Of a stretch of 37,456 nt of DNA, positions 26,588-35,166 are shown piece by piece. This DNA comes from Desulfobacterales bacterium (GTDB taxonomy: Bacteria; Desulfobacterota; Desulfobulbia; Desulfobulbales; JAGXFP01): NCBI GenBank assembly GCA_024637225.1, contig JAGXFP010000043.1:1-37456 (forward strand), given 5' to 3'. Position numbers and translations under genes: made by a program. The first letter of the stretch is position 1; every line of letters starts with the position of its first letter. The notes beneath the pieces are model-generated. The model had not been told where the DNA came from. It saw only the letters and a list, made by a program, of their open reading frames with translations, and ran no database searches.

Positions 26588-26887
26588 TTATCCGATCTGG
26601 TTGATGTCCAGATAGTTATAGAGACCGACGAAGAATTCGATGACAATCCCCAGGCTCAGACCGATCCGCAGCATGATTGACAGCGGCGCTCTTTTCCCGC
26701 TCCGGCGGCGATGGAAGGTGTTGTAGATCAGGATGGCCCCGACCAGAAAAGGGGCTACGGTCAGGAGGTGGATCGCAGTTTCAACCAGGGTTGCCCGGGG
26801 TCGCCCAGGAAAATAGCGCAGGCTGGAGAGCAGGTAGGCAAAAGTCAGGATCGCCAGGGTTATTTTTTCGCCGAGCTTCTTCATCAT
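26588..26887 (-). CDS. small membrane protein of unknown function
   Basis: 99 aa with three hydrophobic segments (about 9-24, 37-58 and 71-90) separated by short basic loops, one of them HRRRSGKRAP. No signal peptide and no cysteine are seen. It begins with two adjacent ATG codons (26887 and 26884) and has no strong ribosome binding site. The palindromic element at 26904-27012 lies right upstream. I do not recognise a family. Confidence 0.65.
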   Translation of the reverse strand: MMKKLGEKITLAILTFAYLLSSLRYFPGRPRATLVETAIHLLTVAPFLVGAILIYNTFHRRRSGKRAPLSIMLRIGLSLGIVIEFFVGLYNYLDINQIG

Positions 26888-26903
26888 ATATATACCATTG
26901 TTT

Positions 26904-27060
26904 GTAAGCGATCACAGGGCGCCGAATCTGCTGTGTTATCGGCCTGCTCATGTACATCAGTACACATCGGGAGGCCGATGCCTTACATCTCCGGCACCCT
27001 GTAATCGCTTATCGGCTGGGAGATTGGCCAATCCTGGGCGGCCTATCCCGTGATCGGTTA
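26904..27060. repeat. nested palindromic element followed by repeat family C, copy 1
   Basis: Outer arms 26904-26924 and 26992-27012 (GTAAGCGATCACAGGG... and its near reverse complement, 18 of 21) enclose inner arms ATCGGCCT at 26938-26945 and AGGCCGAT at 26972-26979. The centre is ATGTAC/GTACAT-like. The whole could fold as one long cruciform or hairpin. Directly after it, 27014-27060 (GGCTGGGAGATTGGCCAATC...) recurs at 28887-28933 in diverged form. No gene is seen between 26888 and 27123. Confidence 0.75.
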
Positions 27061-27123
27061 TCATTGTTTGCGGTCAATCGAGCAGATCGCCTCAGAATAG
27101 CCCATTTATAACGGATTTTAAAG

Positions 27124-28164
27124 ATGAACATCATGAAGGGACTTTATTTCCCCGATACCGCCCCCAGCCATTCCCGGCTGGACAGCCTCCTCTGCCTGCT
27201 CGACGAAATCGAGTACTACCGGATCGTCGAGGGTGAGGAGGACGACGGTGACTCCTTTCCCTACCGGCAGGGCCGGGTGGTTCTGCCCCTCGGCGAACAA
27301 CGGGAGCATTTCCTGGCTATGATCCGGGATATCAAGGCCCACGCCGCCGATTTTTACGGGGGCTATCTTGCCACCCTGTCGGCCGATGCCCTGGTTGACC
27401 GGGATGAGTCTTCGGTCCATCAATTGATTGCCGGCCTGCATGGCGTTAAAAAGGAAACCGACCCCGACCCGCGACTCACCCAAAAAATATGGCAGGCGCG
27501 CCTGGTCCTGCGGCTGGCCGAGATGCTGAACCGGGAGCGTCTGGAGCTCGCCAGGGATCTGAGCGAATTAAAGCGAAGCGAGCGGGCGCTCTTCGAGGGA
27601 CTTAAAGGGGAGTTGGATGCCCGGGATCAGGACGAAGGCGGAGTCATCGACACCGGTAATAATATATCGGGACTTGGTCAGGAAGGCCCCGGCTGTGAGC
27701 GCCTTCTCAAGGCCTGGTCCGTTCTGTACGCTATGGATCCGGAGCAGGCGCCGTTACTGGTTACCGGCAGCGAAGAGGCGGCGGCACATCTGTTTGACGG
27801 CTGGGAAGAGCTGACTGGATCGCGGCCACCGCTGCTGGCCGCGATCGAGCTGCCGGACGTGGCGGAGCCCGAGGCTATTCCCGCCTGTCGGGCCGAACTG
27901 GCCGAAGCCCGCGGGGCGATGAAAGCCGCCGTAAACGATATCCTCACCAGCGCTTCGGCTGACGGCGATGCCGTCTTTGAACGGGCTGCGAGGTTATGGC
28001 GGGAGAAACTTCCGGCCCAGGCGGGTCCGCGTAATCTGCTGGAACTCTATCTTCTGGAGGGTCATTCGTTCAATCAGGTGTGGAGCCGGCTCAGCGGCCT
28101 GCCCCCATCCGAAATCACCGGGCAGCGGCAACGGATAGCCGCCGTGGTCAGGCAGATCTCATAG
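27124..28164 (+). CDS. hypothetical protein, 346 aa, soluble
   Basis: Open frame with no signal peptide or membrane helix, acidic and rich in Leu, Glu and Ala. The N-terminus MKGLYFPDTAPSHSRLDSLL is followed by CLLDEIEYYRIVEGEEDDGD, then long helical stretches (about 120-165) and a C-terminal LLELYLLEGHSFNQVWSRLSG. Composition and codon use match the neighbouring genes, so it is real. I do not recognise the family. The start could be the ATG at 27124 or at 27133. It is alone between two repeat-containing gaps and converges with the universal stress gene. Confidence 0.75.
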   Translation: MNIMKGLYFPDTAPSHSRLDSLLCLLDEIEYYRIVEGEEDDGDSFPYRQGRVVLPLGEQREHFLAMIRDIKAHAADFYGGYLATLSADALVDRDESSVHQLIAGLHGVKKETDPDPRLTQKIWQARLVLRLAEMLNRERLELARDLSELKRSERALFEGLKGELDARDQDEGGVIDTGNNISGLGQEGPGCERLLKAWSVLYAMDPEQAPLLVTGSEEAAAHLFDGWEELTGSRPPLLAAIELPDVAEPEAIPACRAELAEARGAMKAAVNDILTSASADGDAVFERAARLWREKLPAQAGPRNLLELYLLEGHSFNQVWSRLSGLPPSEITGQRQRIAAVVRQIS

Positions 28165-28187
28165 GGTTTATTGCGGGGGTGCGGCGA

Positions 28188-28231
28188 CGAAGCAATCCAC
28201 GCTCTCCGGGGAGTATTTCCGGATTGCTTCG
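28188..28231. repeat. inverted repeat CGAAGCAATCC/GGATTGCTTCG
   Basis: Perfect 11-bp arms at 28188-28198 and 28221-28231. The GAAGCAATC/GATTGCTTC sequence resembles a short repeat seen in the intergenic regions of many bacteria. It lies between two convergent genes. Confidence 0.6.
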
Positions 28232-28278
28232 CTGGGCTCCGTAGTGGCTTGATTGTCAAGATTATGAGGCAGGGAGGT

Positions 28279-28336
28279 CATCCCGGGACTTTTTGCGAGT
28301 TTATCGCTTGAAGGGCTCGCAAATAGTCTCGGGATG
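28279..28336. terminator. long hairpin between convergent genes, containing the family B end sequence
   Basis: Arms 28279-28299 (CATCCCGGGACTTTTTGCGAG) and 28316-28336 pair at 19 of 21 positions, with a 16-base loop. The sequence GACTTTTTGCGAGTTTATC is the reverse complement of the end of the element at 5070-5152. It may act as a bidirectional terminator although it lacks a classical T-tail; it may instead be only a mobile repeat. Confidence 0.5.
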
Positions 28337-28354
28337 GCTGAGCCGGGCAAGTGT

Positions 28355-28801
28355 TTATTTATAAGGGTTGACGGTCAGAACCGGACAGGGAGAGGTCTTG
28401 ACCACCTTTTCGGCGATGCTGCCGAAGAGGACCTTTTCCAGGCCTTTGTAGCCGTGGGTGCCCATGACGATCATGCTGATATCGTTCTTCTCGGCATATT
28501 CGATAATTTTTTCTGCGACGTCGCCCTGCAGTACCGCGGAATTATAGGGCACGTCGCTATTCAGGTTTTCGGCCAGGAAGCTTTCCATCTTTTTCTCGGC
28601 GCTGTCGACCATTTCCTGTTCAAACTGACTGATAGGCATATGGGGGACGAAAAATCCTGAGTAGTCTTCGAAACTCTGCACGACAAAGACGACGGAGAGG
28701 GCGGCTTCGAATTTTTCGGCGACTTCAACGGCGCTCTGGAGTACTTTGGGAGAGTTTTCAGAAAAATCGATGGGGACCATGATTTTTTTGAAGTTGGTCA
28801 T
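28355..28801 (-). CDS. universal stress protein, UspA family
   Basis: 148-aa cytoplasmic protein with the Usp fold. It starts KKIMVPIDFSENSPKVLQSA. The ATP-binding signature G-x2-G-x9-G-S is intact in GTHGYKGLEKVLFGSIAEKV near the C-terminus, which ends CPVLTVNPYK. Proteins of this group help cells survive starvation and stress. An excellent ribosome binding site (AAGGAG) precedes the ATG. It is a single-gene unit, convergent with the 346-aa gene. Confidence 0.93.
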   Translation of the reverse strand: MTNFKKIMVPIDFSENSPKVLQSAVEVAEKFEAALSVVFVVQSFEDYSGFFVPHMPISQFEQEMVDSAEKKMESFLAENLNSDVPYNSAVLQGDVAEKIIEYAEKNDISMIVMGTHGYKGLEKVLFGSIAEKVVKTSPCPVLTVNPYK

Positions 28802-28886
28802 TTTTTTCTCCTTTTTAATGTGATTTTATTAATACCTTCTCATGTTAAGCTATCAGAATTAAAATCGGCTTGTCAAGAAATCACCC

Positions 28887-28933
28887 GGCTGAGAGATTGG
28901 CCAATACTAGGCGGCTGATTCCGTGAACGGTTA
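28887..28933. repeat. dispersed repeat family C, copy 2
   Basis: About 47 bp similar (roughly four of five positions) to 27014-27060, sharing GAGATTGGCCAAT, GGCGG and CCGTGA.CGGTTA. It supplies a GTG codon in frame with the dinG gene, which argues that this GTG is not the true start. Confidence 0.65.
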
Positions 28934-28952
28934 CGGCATAGGATCTATTGCA

Positions 28953-30926
28953 ATGGAAGAGAGCTCGGCTTTGGCTGACATCAGGAAGGTGTTCGGTCCG
29001 GAAGGAATTCTGGCCGGCCGGCTGCCCGGTTACGAATATCGGGAAGGGCAGCTCAAGCTTGCCGAAGCGGTGATGCGCGGCCTCGCGGCGCCGGCGGACA
29101 GCGGCAGGCCCCGGCTCCTCGCAGCCGAGGCCGGGACCGGGATCGGCAAGACCCTGGCCTATCTGGTCCCGGCCGCCCTTTCCGGCCGCAGGGTGGTGAT
29201 CTCCACCGGCACCCTCAATCTCCAGGATCAGATTCTTGATAAAGAGATCCCCTTTATTAAAAAACATATCGTTAAGGACCTTTCCGCCCTCTGTGTCAAG
29301 GGCCGGCAGAACTATCTCTGTCTTTACCGCTGGCACCAGGCAACGGCGGCGCCCCGGAAGAAGTTTTTCGGTCTGGGCGGTGAGTTGCAGGCAATCGGCG
29401 ACTGGGCGGCCGAGACCGCCAGCGGCGATCGGGCCGAACTGGCCTGGCTGGCCGACAACTCCCCGCTCTGGTCCGCGATCAGCGCCAGCGCCTCCCAGTG
29501 CCTGGGCGGTGACTGCCCGGAGTGGCCGGCCTGCTACATCACCCGGCTCCGGCGGGAAGCGGCCCGGAGCCGGATCTTGATCGTTAATCACCACCTGTTC
29601 TTCTCCGATCTGGCCCTGCGCCGCTTCGGCAACGCCGAGGTGCTGCCCCGCTACGAGGCGGTGATCTTCGACGAGGCCCATCATATCGAGGAGACCGCCA
29701 CCCGCTATTTCGGGATCTCGGTGAGCCACTACCAGGTGATCGACCTGGCCCGGGATGTCGAGACCCTGGCCGAGGCGGAGTTGTCGGCCCGGAGCCGGGA
29801 GAAGACCCTGCAGCTGGCCAGGGCGATGGCCACCGGGGCTGACCGGCTGGCGACCATGCTGGCGGGGCGGACCGGCCGCTTCGATCTCGGTACGGTGGTG
29901 AAGGGTATTGCGGGCTGGCGGGACGAACTCGCCGAACTCGATATCCTCTTCAACGGTCTGGCCGGCCAGCTTGACAACCTCCTGGCCTACGGCGAAGTCT
30001 GGAACGGTTTTCTGGGCCGCTGCCGGGAGCTGCAAGACGCGCTGCAAAAAATCACCGGCGAAGAGGTGGACAGCACCATGATCTACTGGCTTGAGCGGCG
30101 GGAGCGGACCGTGGTGCTGTCCGCCTCGCCGATCCGGGTGGCCGGCGAACTCCAGGAATTTCTTTACAGCCAGGTGCAGTCCGCGGTTTTCACCTCCGCA
30201 ACCCTGGCAACCGGCAATCGGTTTGACTTCTTCCTGGAAAGGCTTGGCCTGCCCCCGGAAACCGAAACCTTGGCCCTGCCCACCCCCTTCAATTACCGGG
30301 ACCGCACCCTGCTCTTCGTCCCGGACCGAGATTTTCCCGCCCCCGGTACCGAGCGCTTCCCGAGGGAGGCGCCGCAACTGATCAGCCGTCTGGTCCGCAG
30401 CTCGAAGGGCCGGGCTCTGATCCTCTTTACCAGCCTGACCGGGATGCGCGAGGCCCATGAGTTTCTCCGGAACGAGCTGGAGTATCCGGTCCTAATGCAG
30501 GGCACCGCGCCCCGCTCGGTCCTTCTCGAGCAATTCTCGACCGATGTCCACTCGGTACTCCTGGCGGTGGCCTCTTTCTGGGAAGGGGTCGATGTCCCCG
30601 GCGAGGCCTTGAGCTGCGTAATTATCGACAAGCTGCCCTTCGAGGTGCCCAGCGATCCGGTGGTCAAAGCGCGGGTCGACCGGGTCCGGGAAGAGGGCGG
30701 CAATCCTTTTTTCGATTATCAGGTACCCCGGGCGATTCTGGCCCTGCGCCAGGGAGTCGGCAGGTTGATGCGCTCCGACTCGGACCGCGGCGTGCTGGCC
30801 ATCCTCGATGTGCGGCTGTTCACCAAGAGCTACGGCACCACTTTTTTAAACAGCCTGCCGCCCAGCCCGGTGACCAGGGATTTTGCCGAGGTAGAAAAGT
30901 TCTGGGAATTGCCGGATCACGGTTAA
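28953..30926 (+). CDS. DinG/YoaA-type iron-sulfur DNA helicase
   Basis: Superfamily 2, XPD-like 5'-3' helicase for DNA repair and R-loop or structured-DNA removal. Walker A is AEAGTGIGKT (Lys66) and the Walker B box is DEAH at 240-243. Four cysteines (Cys123, 183, 188 and 194) have the x4 and x5 spacing of the DinG [4Fe-4S] site. Motif VI is ALRQGVGRLMRS. I start at the ATG at 28953 (657 aa); an upstream in-frame GTG at 28923 lies inside a repeat. There is no exonuclease domain, so it is closer to YoaA than to the DinG-exonuclease fusions. Confidence 0.93.
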   Translation: MEESSALADIRKVFGPEGILAGRLPGYEYREGQLKLAEAVMRGLAAPADSGRPRLLAAEAGTGIGKTLAYLVPAALSGRRVVISTGTLNLQDQILDKEIPFIKKHIVKDLSALCVKGRQNYLCLYRWHQATAAPRKKFFGLGGELQAIGDWAAETASGDRAELAWLADNSPLWSAISASASQCLGGDCPEWPACYITRLRREAARSRILIVNHHLFFSDLALRRFGNAEVLPRYEAVIFDEAHHIEETATRYFGISVSHYQVIDLARDVETLAEAELSARSREKTLQLARAMATGADRLATMLAGRTGRFDLGTVVKGIAGWRDELAELDILFNGLAGQLDNLLAYGEVWNGFLGRCRELQDALQKITGEEVDSTMIYWLERRERTVVLSASPIRVAGELQEFLYSQVQSAVFTSATLATGNRFDFFLERLGLPPETETLALPTPFNYRDRTLLFVPDRDFPAPGTERFPREAPQLISRLVRSSKGRALILFTSLTGMREAHEFLRNELEYPVLMQGTAPRSVLLEQFSTDVHSVLLAVASFWEGVDVPGEALSCVIIDKLPFEVPSDPVVKARVDRVREEGGNPFFDYQVPRAILALRQGVGRLMRSDSDRGVLAILDVRLFTKSYGTTFLNSLPPSPVTRDFAEVEKFWELPDHG

Positions 30927-30930
30927 AGCT

Positions 30931-31102
30931 GATGGCGTCGCAAAAAGCACCCTGAAGGGCATAAATCGCCAGCTCCTGCGTTGCTGCAAATTGTCTCGTC
31001 ATTGCAGCGTACTGAAGTACGCTTCATTCCTCGAAATTCGCGCGCCTTGGATCTGACGATTTTAGCTTAGCCATCCCGTTTTTGACTTTTTGCGAACTTA
31101 TC
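30931..31102. repeat. dispersed repeat with terminal inverted repeats (family B)
   Basis: About 172 bp with ends GATGGCGTCGCAAAAAG and CTTTTTGCGAACTTATC, which pair over most of 17 bases. Inside is a perfect hairpin, AGCGTACT/AGTACGCT. Related ends occur at 5070-5152 and in 28279-28336. It carries no gene. The rest of the 30927-31282 gap is AT-rich and holds nothing else I recognise. Confidence 0.7.
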
Positions 31103-31282
31103 AAAGATGCTCAACTTAGCAATTAACTAATTGGAACTATTAAGATTTATCCCGTTGGCCGAAATGACATTAAGGCAATCCCTGCTTTCGCTAAATTATC
31201 GGGTAAGCTGTTGAAATTGCGCTCCTGCCCGGAATGGGCGGCGGCAACTGAAGAAGTCATTAATTGGAAAGGCCGGTTCCGG

Positions 31283-32188
31283 ATGGATACTGATGATGAG
31301 ATGAGCGCCGCCGTGGAAGGCACGCACCGCCTGCGGGATGGCCGGGCCATCGCCTATGCCGAATTCGGGGACCCCCGGGGCAGGCCGGTCTTTTATTTCC
31401 ACGGGCTGCCCGGTTCCCGGTTGGAGGGCCGGCTGCTCGACCGGGCGGCCAGGCAGGCAAATCTGCGGGTCATCGCTCCGGACCGCCCCGGCTTCGGGCG
31501 CTCCGATTACCAAGCGGACCGGATCATTGCCGACTGGCCCGGGGATATCGCCGAATTGGCCGATAGTCTCGGCCTGGACACCTTCGCCGTGGTGGGGAAT
31601 TCGGGGGGCGGTCCCTATGCCGCGGCCTGCGCTCGCTATCTCGGCCCGCGCCTGACCGGTACCACCCTGGTCTGCGGGCTCGGCCCCATCACCACCACCG
31701 AGGATCTTGCCGATATGGGAATTTGGATCCGCCTGATTTTCAACCTTGCTCGCCGGCCCCGCTTGCCGTTGTCGCCCCTGGTCGCCCTGATTGCTTTCTG
31801 CCTCCGCCATTTCCCCGAACAGGCCTTGACGTTCATGGCTCTGAAGGCCTCCGCCGCCGATCGGGAAGTATTGCGGCACTCCCGGACCCGGCAGGTCCTC
31901 AAGGATTCTTTCCGGGAAGCGGTGCGGCAAGGGTGGCGAGGAGGTCTCCTGGAACTGCGGCTTCTCAGCCGCCCCTGGGGATTCCGGCTGGAAGAGATTT
32001 CCTCGAAGGTGCGGCTCTGGTTCGGCGACCGGGACCGGACGGTCCCCCCCCGAATGGGTGAGGCCCAGGCCGCGGCCCTGGCGAATTGCCGCAGCCGATG
32101 TTTTCCCGAAGAGGGCCATTTCTCGCTGCCGGTCAGGCACATGGAGGAGATTCTAACCGAGGTTCGCCAGGACCAAAATGCGATTTGA
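31283..32188 (+). CDS. alpha/beta hydrolase
   Basis: 301-aa serine hydrolase of the alpha/beta fold, substrate unknown. The oxyanion-hole motif is FHGLPGSRLEG, the nucleophile elbow GNSGGG (Ser107), the acid probably Asp251 in GDRDRTVPP, and the base His279 in EEGHFSL. A cap region with hydrophobic helices lies at about 150-200. I start at the ATG at 31283; an open frame runs 24 codons further upstream but begins with TTG and looks non-coding. Another ATG lies six codons later. It is convergent with the sensor gene. Confidence 0.88.
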   Translation: MDTDDEMSAAVEGTHRLRDGRAIAYAEFGDPRGRPVFYFHGLPGSRLEGRLLDRAARQANLRVIAPDRPGFGRSDYQADRIIADWPGDIAELADSLGLDTFAVVGNSGGGPYAAACARYLGPRLTGTTLVCGLGPITTTEDLADMGIWIRLIFNLARRPRLPLSPLVALIAFCLRHFPEQALTFMALKASAADREVLRHSRTRQVLKDSFREAVRQGWRGGLLELRLLSRPWGFRLEEISSKVRLWFGDRDRTVPPRMGEAQAAALANCRSRCFPEEGHFSLPVRHMEEILTEVRQDQNAI

Positions 32189-32225
32189 ATCCGGTCTGGG
32201 AGGCGAGCGCAGGCAAGTACACGCT

Positions 32226-33935
32226 TTACTTTGACTTCCTGATTTTGCCATTTGCATCCATGTATTCCGGGTAATGGACCTTTGCGCAATCCGGACATAA
32301 CGAATGGCTGAAATCCGCCTCGGAGTGTTCCTTGATGTATACTTCGACTTGATTCCAGTATCCCTTGTCGTCTCGAATTTTCTTACAGAATGAACAAATC
32401 GGCAGGATCCCTCTCAACTTTTTGATTTCGGAAAGAGCCTTTTCCAGCTCCTCGATAAGGGCATCCTTGGCCAGTTCATTTTCCTTGCGCTCGGTGATAT
32501 CCGTAGCGACCTCGAGCCGGACAATCCGGCCGTCAGGCCAGGTTATGGCGCGGTCACGGATATGAAACCACTTGCCGGTCGCGGTGTTCTTGAACTCCCA
32601 GGTGCAACCGTCTACCGGCTTGCCGTTCTCATCGAGAAGATCTTTATTTGTGCAGAAATCGCAAGGTACTTCCTGCCCTGACTGTATGGTTTGCCAGCAG
32701 ATTTTGCCGGTGGCCTCGCCCAGGAGCTTTTTCCCATAGGCATTGATGAACAGAACCTCATGGGTATCCATGTCGGCCACATAGACCAGGGCATCGACGC
32801 TGTCCATCAGATGACGAAACCGCGCCTCGTTTTCTCTCAGCTCTTTCTGGGTCCAGTGCAGGGTTTGTGCCATATTATGAAAAGCCTTGGTGAGCGAGCC
32901 AAACTCTCCGGACTGTTTTTCAAATTTACTGCGGGCTGTAAAATTGCCCCTGCCGTATTTTTCGGTCAAATCGACCAGGGCCTGGATAGGGGCCAGAATG
33001 GTTCTTTTTCCGATTACCCGGAATATGAAAGTCGCCAATAAAATGGAGAGGACGATCAGAAACAGGTTTCTGGCAAGGGAGATGTTTGCCTGAGCAACAA
33101 CATCGGTTTCCGGGAGCCCTGCCCAGACATACATATACGGCTCCTCATCCGCGGAAATACGAAGCGGTTCAAAAGCGAATATCCGGTTAATTCCATCCGA
33201 GCCCTTACTCATAAAGATCCCCGGTTTTCGTTTCCGGTCGGCTATTGCCCAGTTCCCGGGGTTGATCGGCCTGGCGATAGGATTGGTCGCTTGCTGCGGG
33301 GGGTAATAATAAAGCCTGATCCCCCGGTGGTCCGTTACCGCCAGAAAGGATCTTTCAGGCAGGGTCGGGACAAGGTCGAAGGTGGCAAAACCGGATAAAG
33401 AGATGCCGATGGACAGTACAGCCTTGGGTTGACCGGATTTGTCGAGGACAGGATTGGCACAGGAAAAAACAGCCGCCCCATCCCCGGGGCCGGGAATGAT
33501 GAACTCGCCCACGGAAAATTTGCGCCGCGCCAGCGCTTCTTTATTGTGTCTGAAGCCACCAGCCCTGTCGGCATCGGGATAAGATCCGCTTTCGACTAAT
33601 ATCTCCCCGTTAAGGTCGGTTAATGCCATATAGATATATTGTGAATAATGCCTGCGGACGGAAGTCAGGATTTCGCGGCTTCGCGGGATATCCAGATCCC
33701 GAATTTCAGGAATTGCGGAAAGGGTGGAAAGAATCTGCCTGGCGGCAATAATAGTTTTCTGCTGCTCGACCGCCATGGCATTGGTCAGCCGGGAAACATC
33801 TTTTTTGGCGTCTTCAATCAAGTGCCGGCGCTGCTCGATATTGGAGTACACCATAACGATCATGGCGGGCAAAACGCTTAGGATGACGAGCAGGGCAAGC
33901 CTTCTGTTTAGGGAGCCGAAATTGAAAAAATGCAT
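32226..33935 (-). CDS. Cache-HAMP-PAS sensor protein with a four-cysteine C-terminal tail
   Basis: Membrane sensor of 569 aa. The first helix is at about 12-32 and the periplasmic Cache-type sensing domain at about 33-285. The second helix at about 287-307 is followed by HAMP (about 310-362) and PAS (about 375-475). The PAS part includes CWQTIQSGQEVPCDFCTNK, itself rich in cysteine. After a coiled-coil the protein ends in a conserved-looking block, PICSFCKKIRDDKGYWNQVE ... SHSLCPDCAKVHYPE, with cysteines at 514, 517, 547 and 550 that could bind zinc. There is no kinase, GGDEF or methyl-accepting domain, so the output is unknown. The start is set at the ATG at 33935; a TTG at 34004 is possible. 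Confidence 0.85.
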   Translation of the reverse strand: MHFFNFGSLNRRLALLVILSVLPAMIVMVYSNIEQRRHLIEDAKKDVSRLTNAMAVEQQKTIIAARQILSTLSAIPEIRDLDIPRSREILTSVRRHYSQYIYMALTDLNGEILVESGSYPDADRAGGFRHNKEALARRKFSVGEFIIPGPGDGAAVFSCANPVLDKSGQPKAVLSIGISLSGFATFDLVPTLPERSFLAVTDHRGIRLYYYPPQQATNPIARPINPGNWAIADRKRKPGIFMSKGSDGINRIFAFEPLRISADEEPYMYVWAGLPETDVVAQANISLARNLFLIVLSILLATFIFRVIGKRTILAPIQALVDLTEKYGRGNFTARSKFEKQSGEFGSLTKAFHNMAQTLHWTQKELRENEARFRHLMDSVDALVYVADMDTHEVLFINAYGKKLLGEATGKICWQTIQSGQEVPCDFCTNKDLLDENGKPVDGCTWEFKNTATGKWFHIRDRAITWPDGRIVRLEVATDITERKENELAKDALIEELEKALSEIKKLRGILPICSFCKKIRDDKGYWNQVEVYIKEHSEADFSHSLCPDCAKVHYPEYMDANGKIRKSK

Positions 33936-34033
33936 ATCGGAAATTATATGGTAAAATTTGACATAGGCGTGCCCATCTTCTTTTAAAAATTGTTCTTTTA
34001 ACAATCCTATAGGACATTACGCATCTTATCAAA

Positions 34034-34060
34034 TTGTTTAACAGGACATTATTTTATAAT
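34034..34060 (+). promoter_or_regulatory. candidate promoter of the 130-aa membrane protein gene
   Basis: TTGTTT at 34034-34039 and a perfect TATAAT at 34055-34060, with a short 15-bp spacer. A 9-bp direct repeat, AGGACATTA, lies at 34011-34019 and again at 34043-34051 inside the spacer. It is about 32 bp apart, near three helix turns, so it may be a regulator site in this divergent region. Confidence 0.4.
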
Positions 34061-34180
34061 GACGTTTATCGGGGGCAGGAGACAGTAATTAAGAGCGGTA
34101 ATCTCTGGAATGAATGGTAAACCGAAATGGCATTCGACTAAATCGATACAGCTGTACAAGAACGTGAATAAGGATTCCCC

Positions 34181-34573
34181 ATGAAAAAGAGCATGATCTG
34201 TTTTGCGGCGGGTTGTCTGGGAGGAGCGGCCAACGCTCTGGCGGTCTGGTTTTTCGGGGCCGCCGGGATTACCGGGGCGGCGGGGGTCGCAATCGCGCCG
34301 GCCCTGACCGCAAGCTTTCTGTATCCCCGCATCGTCTGGGGCGGTCTCTGGGGTTTGCTGTTCCTGCTGCCGCTCCGGAATATGAATATCTTCACGAAAG
34401 GGGCATTGCTCAGTCTCGCCCCAAGCGCCATCCAGCTGTTTGTCGTTTTCCCCCTGAAGACCCCTCAGGGTATGGCCGGATTGGAACTTGGCCTGGCAAC
34501 CCCTCTTTTTGTCTTGTTCTTCAACTGGATCTGGGGAGTCGCCACGGCTTTCGCCATTAAAATGGCAAGGTAG
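34181..34573 (+). CDS. small membrane protein of unknown function, 130 aa
   Basis: Mostly hydrophobic, with about four membrane helices (about 5-25, 30-50, 55-70 and 105-125), and Gly/Ala-rich (AAGCLGGAANALAVWFFGAA). It contains LRNMNIFTKGALLSLAPSAI. AAGGA precedes the ATG at 34181 at normal spacing. It is divergent from the Cache-PAS sensor, which might sense a signal for it, but this is only positional. An 8-bp inverted repeat, AGGGAGGA/TCCTCCCT, begins at its stop codon (34572-34607) without a T-run. Confidence 0.75.
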   Translation: MKKSMICFAAGCLGGAANALAVWFFGAAGITGAAGVAIAPALTASFLYPRIVWGGLWGLLFLLPLRNMNIFTKGALLSLAPSAIQLFVVFPLKTPQGMAGLELGLATPLFVLFFNWIWGVATAFAIKMAR

Positions 34574-35166
34574 GGAGGAAGGTGGGGACATTCTCGTAAT
34601 CCTCCCTGTCTCTCGTAAAGAGTTGGAAATAAGACCGAGAGAGTCCTAAGTCAATAAATCACCAGCGTTCGCCCCCTATTTTACGGCCTCTACATCGCAA
34701 ATTCTTTGTCCACTATTATTGGACACGTCCTGCAAGACAAGACTTTTTCCACGAATATCATTTGTCCCTCAGTCTAGAGGGGAGGTTTTAAAAACCTGTT
34801 CCATCTGCGGTCGCAATTTTCGACATCACACTGAGAGAATCTTGATGATTGCCGGACCCCCTCAAGCGTTTGTCAACCAGGACAAACCTAGGGAACCTGC
34901 CTGGAGACAATAACACCAAGCAGTCTGCACGCACCCCTTCCAGAGTTACCCTCCATATCCTGAAGCCTCGCTACCTGTTAAGGCCAAACGAACCATTTCA
35001 TTCTTCTACGCCGCTCTCTGCTATTGAATTAACACTTTGTTATTAAATGGTTAATTAAAACTTCTTTTTCTTCGGCTATTGGCAGGCCATTTGCAGATGC
35101 ATAGTTATAATCCTGATTATCTCGCACCCGAAGTGAGTTTGCATCATTACCGTATCATCACTTCGG
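34574..35166. other. about 0.6 kb without a recognisable gene, left border of the stress cassette
   Basis: Short open frames exist but none has a ribosome binding site or protein-like composition. The region is more AT-rich than its surroundings on the left. Its right end holds the interleaved inverted repeats (35128-35183). I see no integrase, tRNA or attachment-like duplication. Confidence 0.55.

Noticed and set aside
28881..30458. 525-codon frame antisense to the helicase gene
   Set aside because: Long only because of codon bias of the real gene; Gly/Gln/Pro-rich and without any known pattern.
34719..35046. Two short plus-strand frames in the gene-poor region
   Set aside because: No ribosome binding sites, overlapping frames and no protein-like composition.
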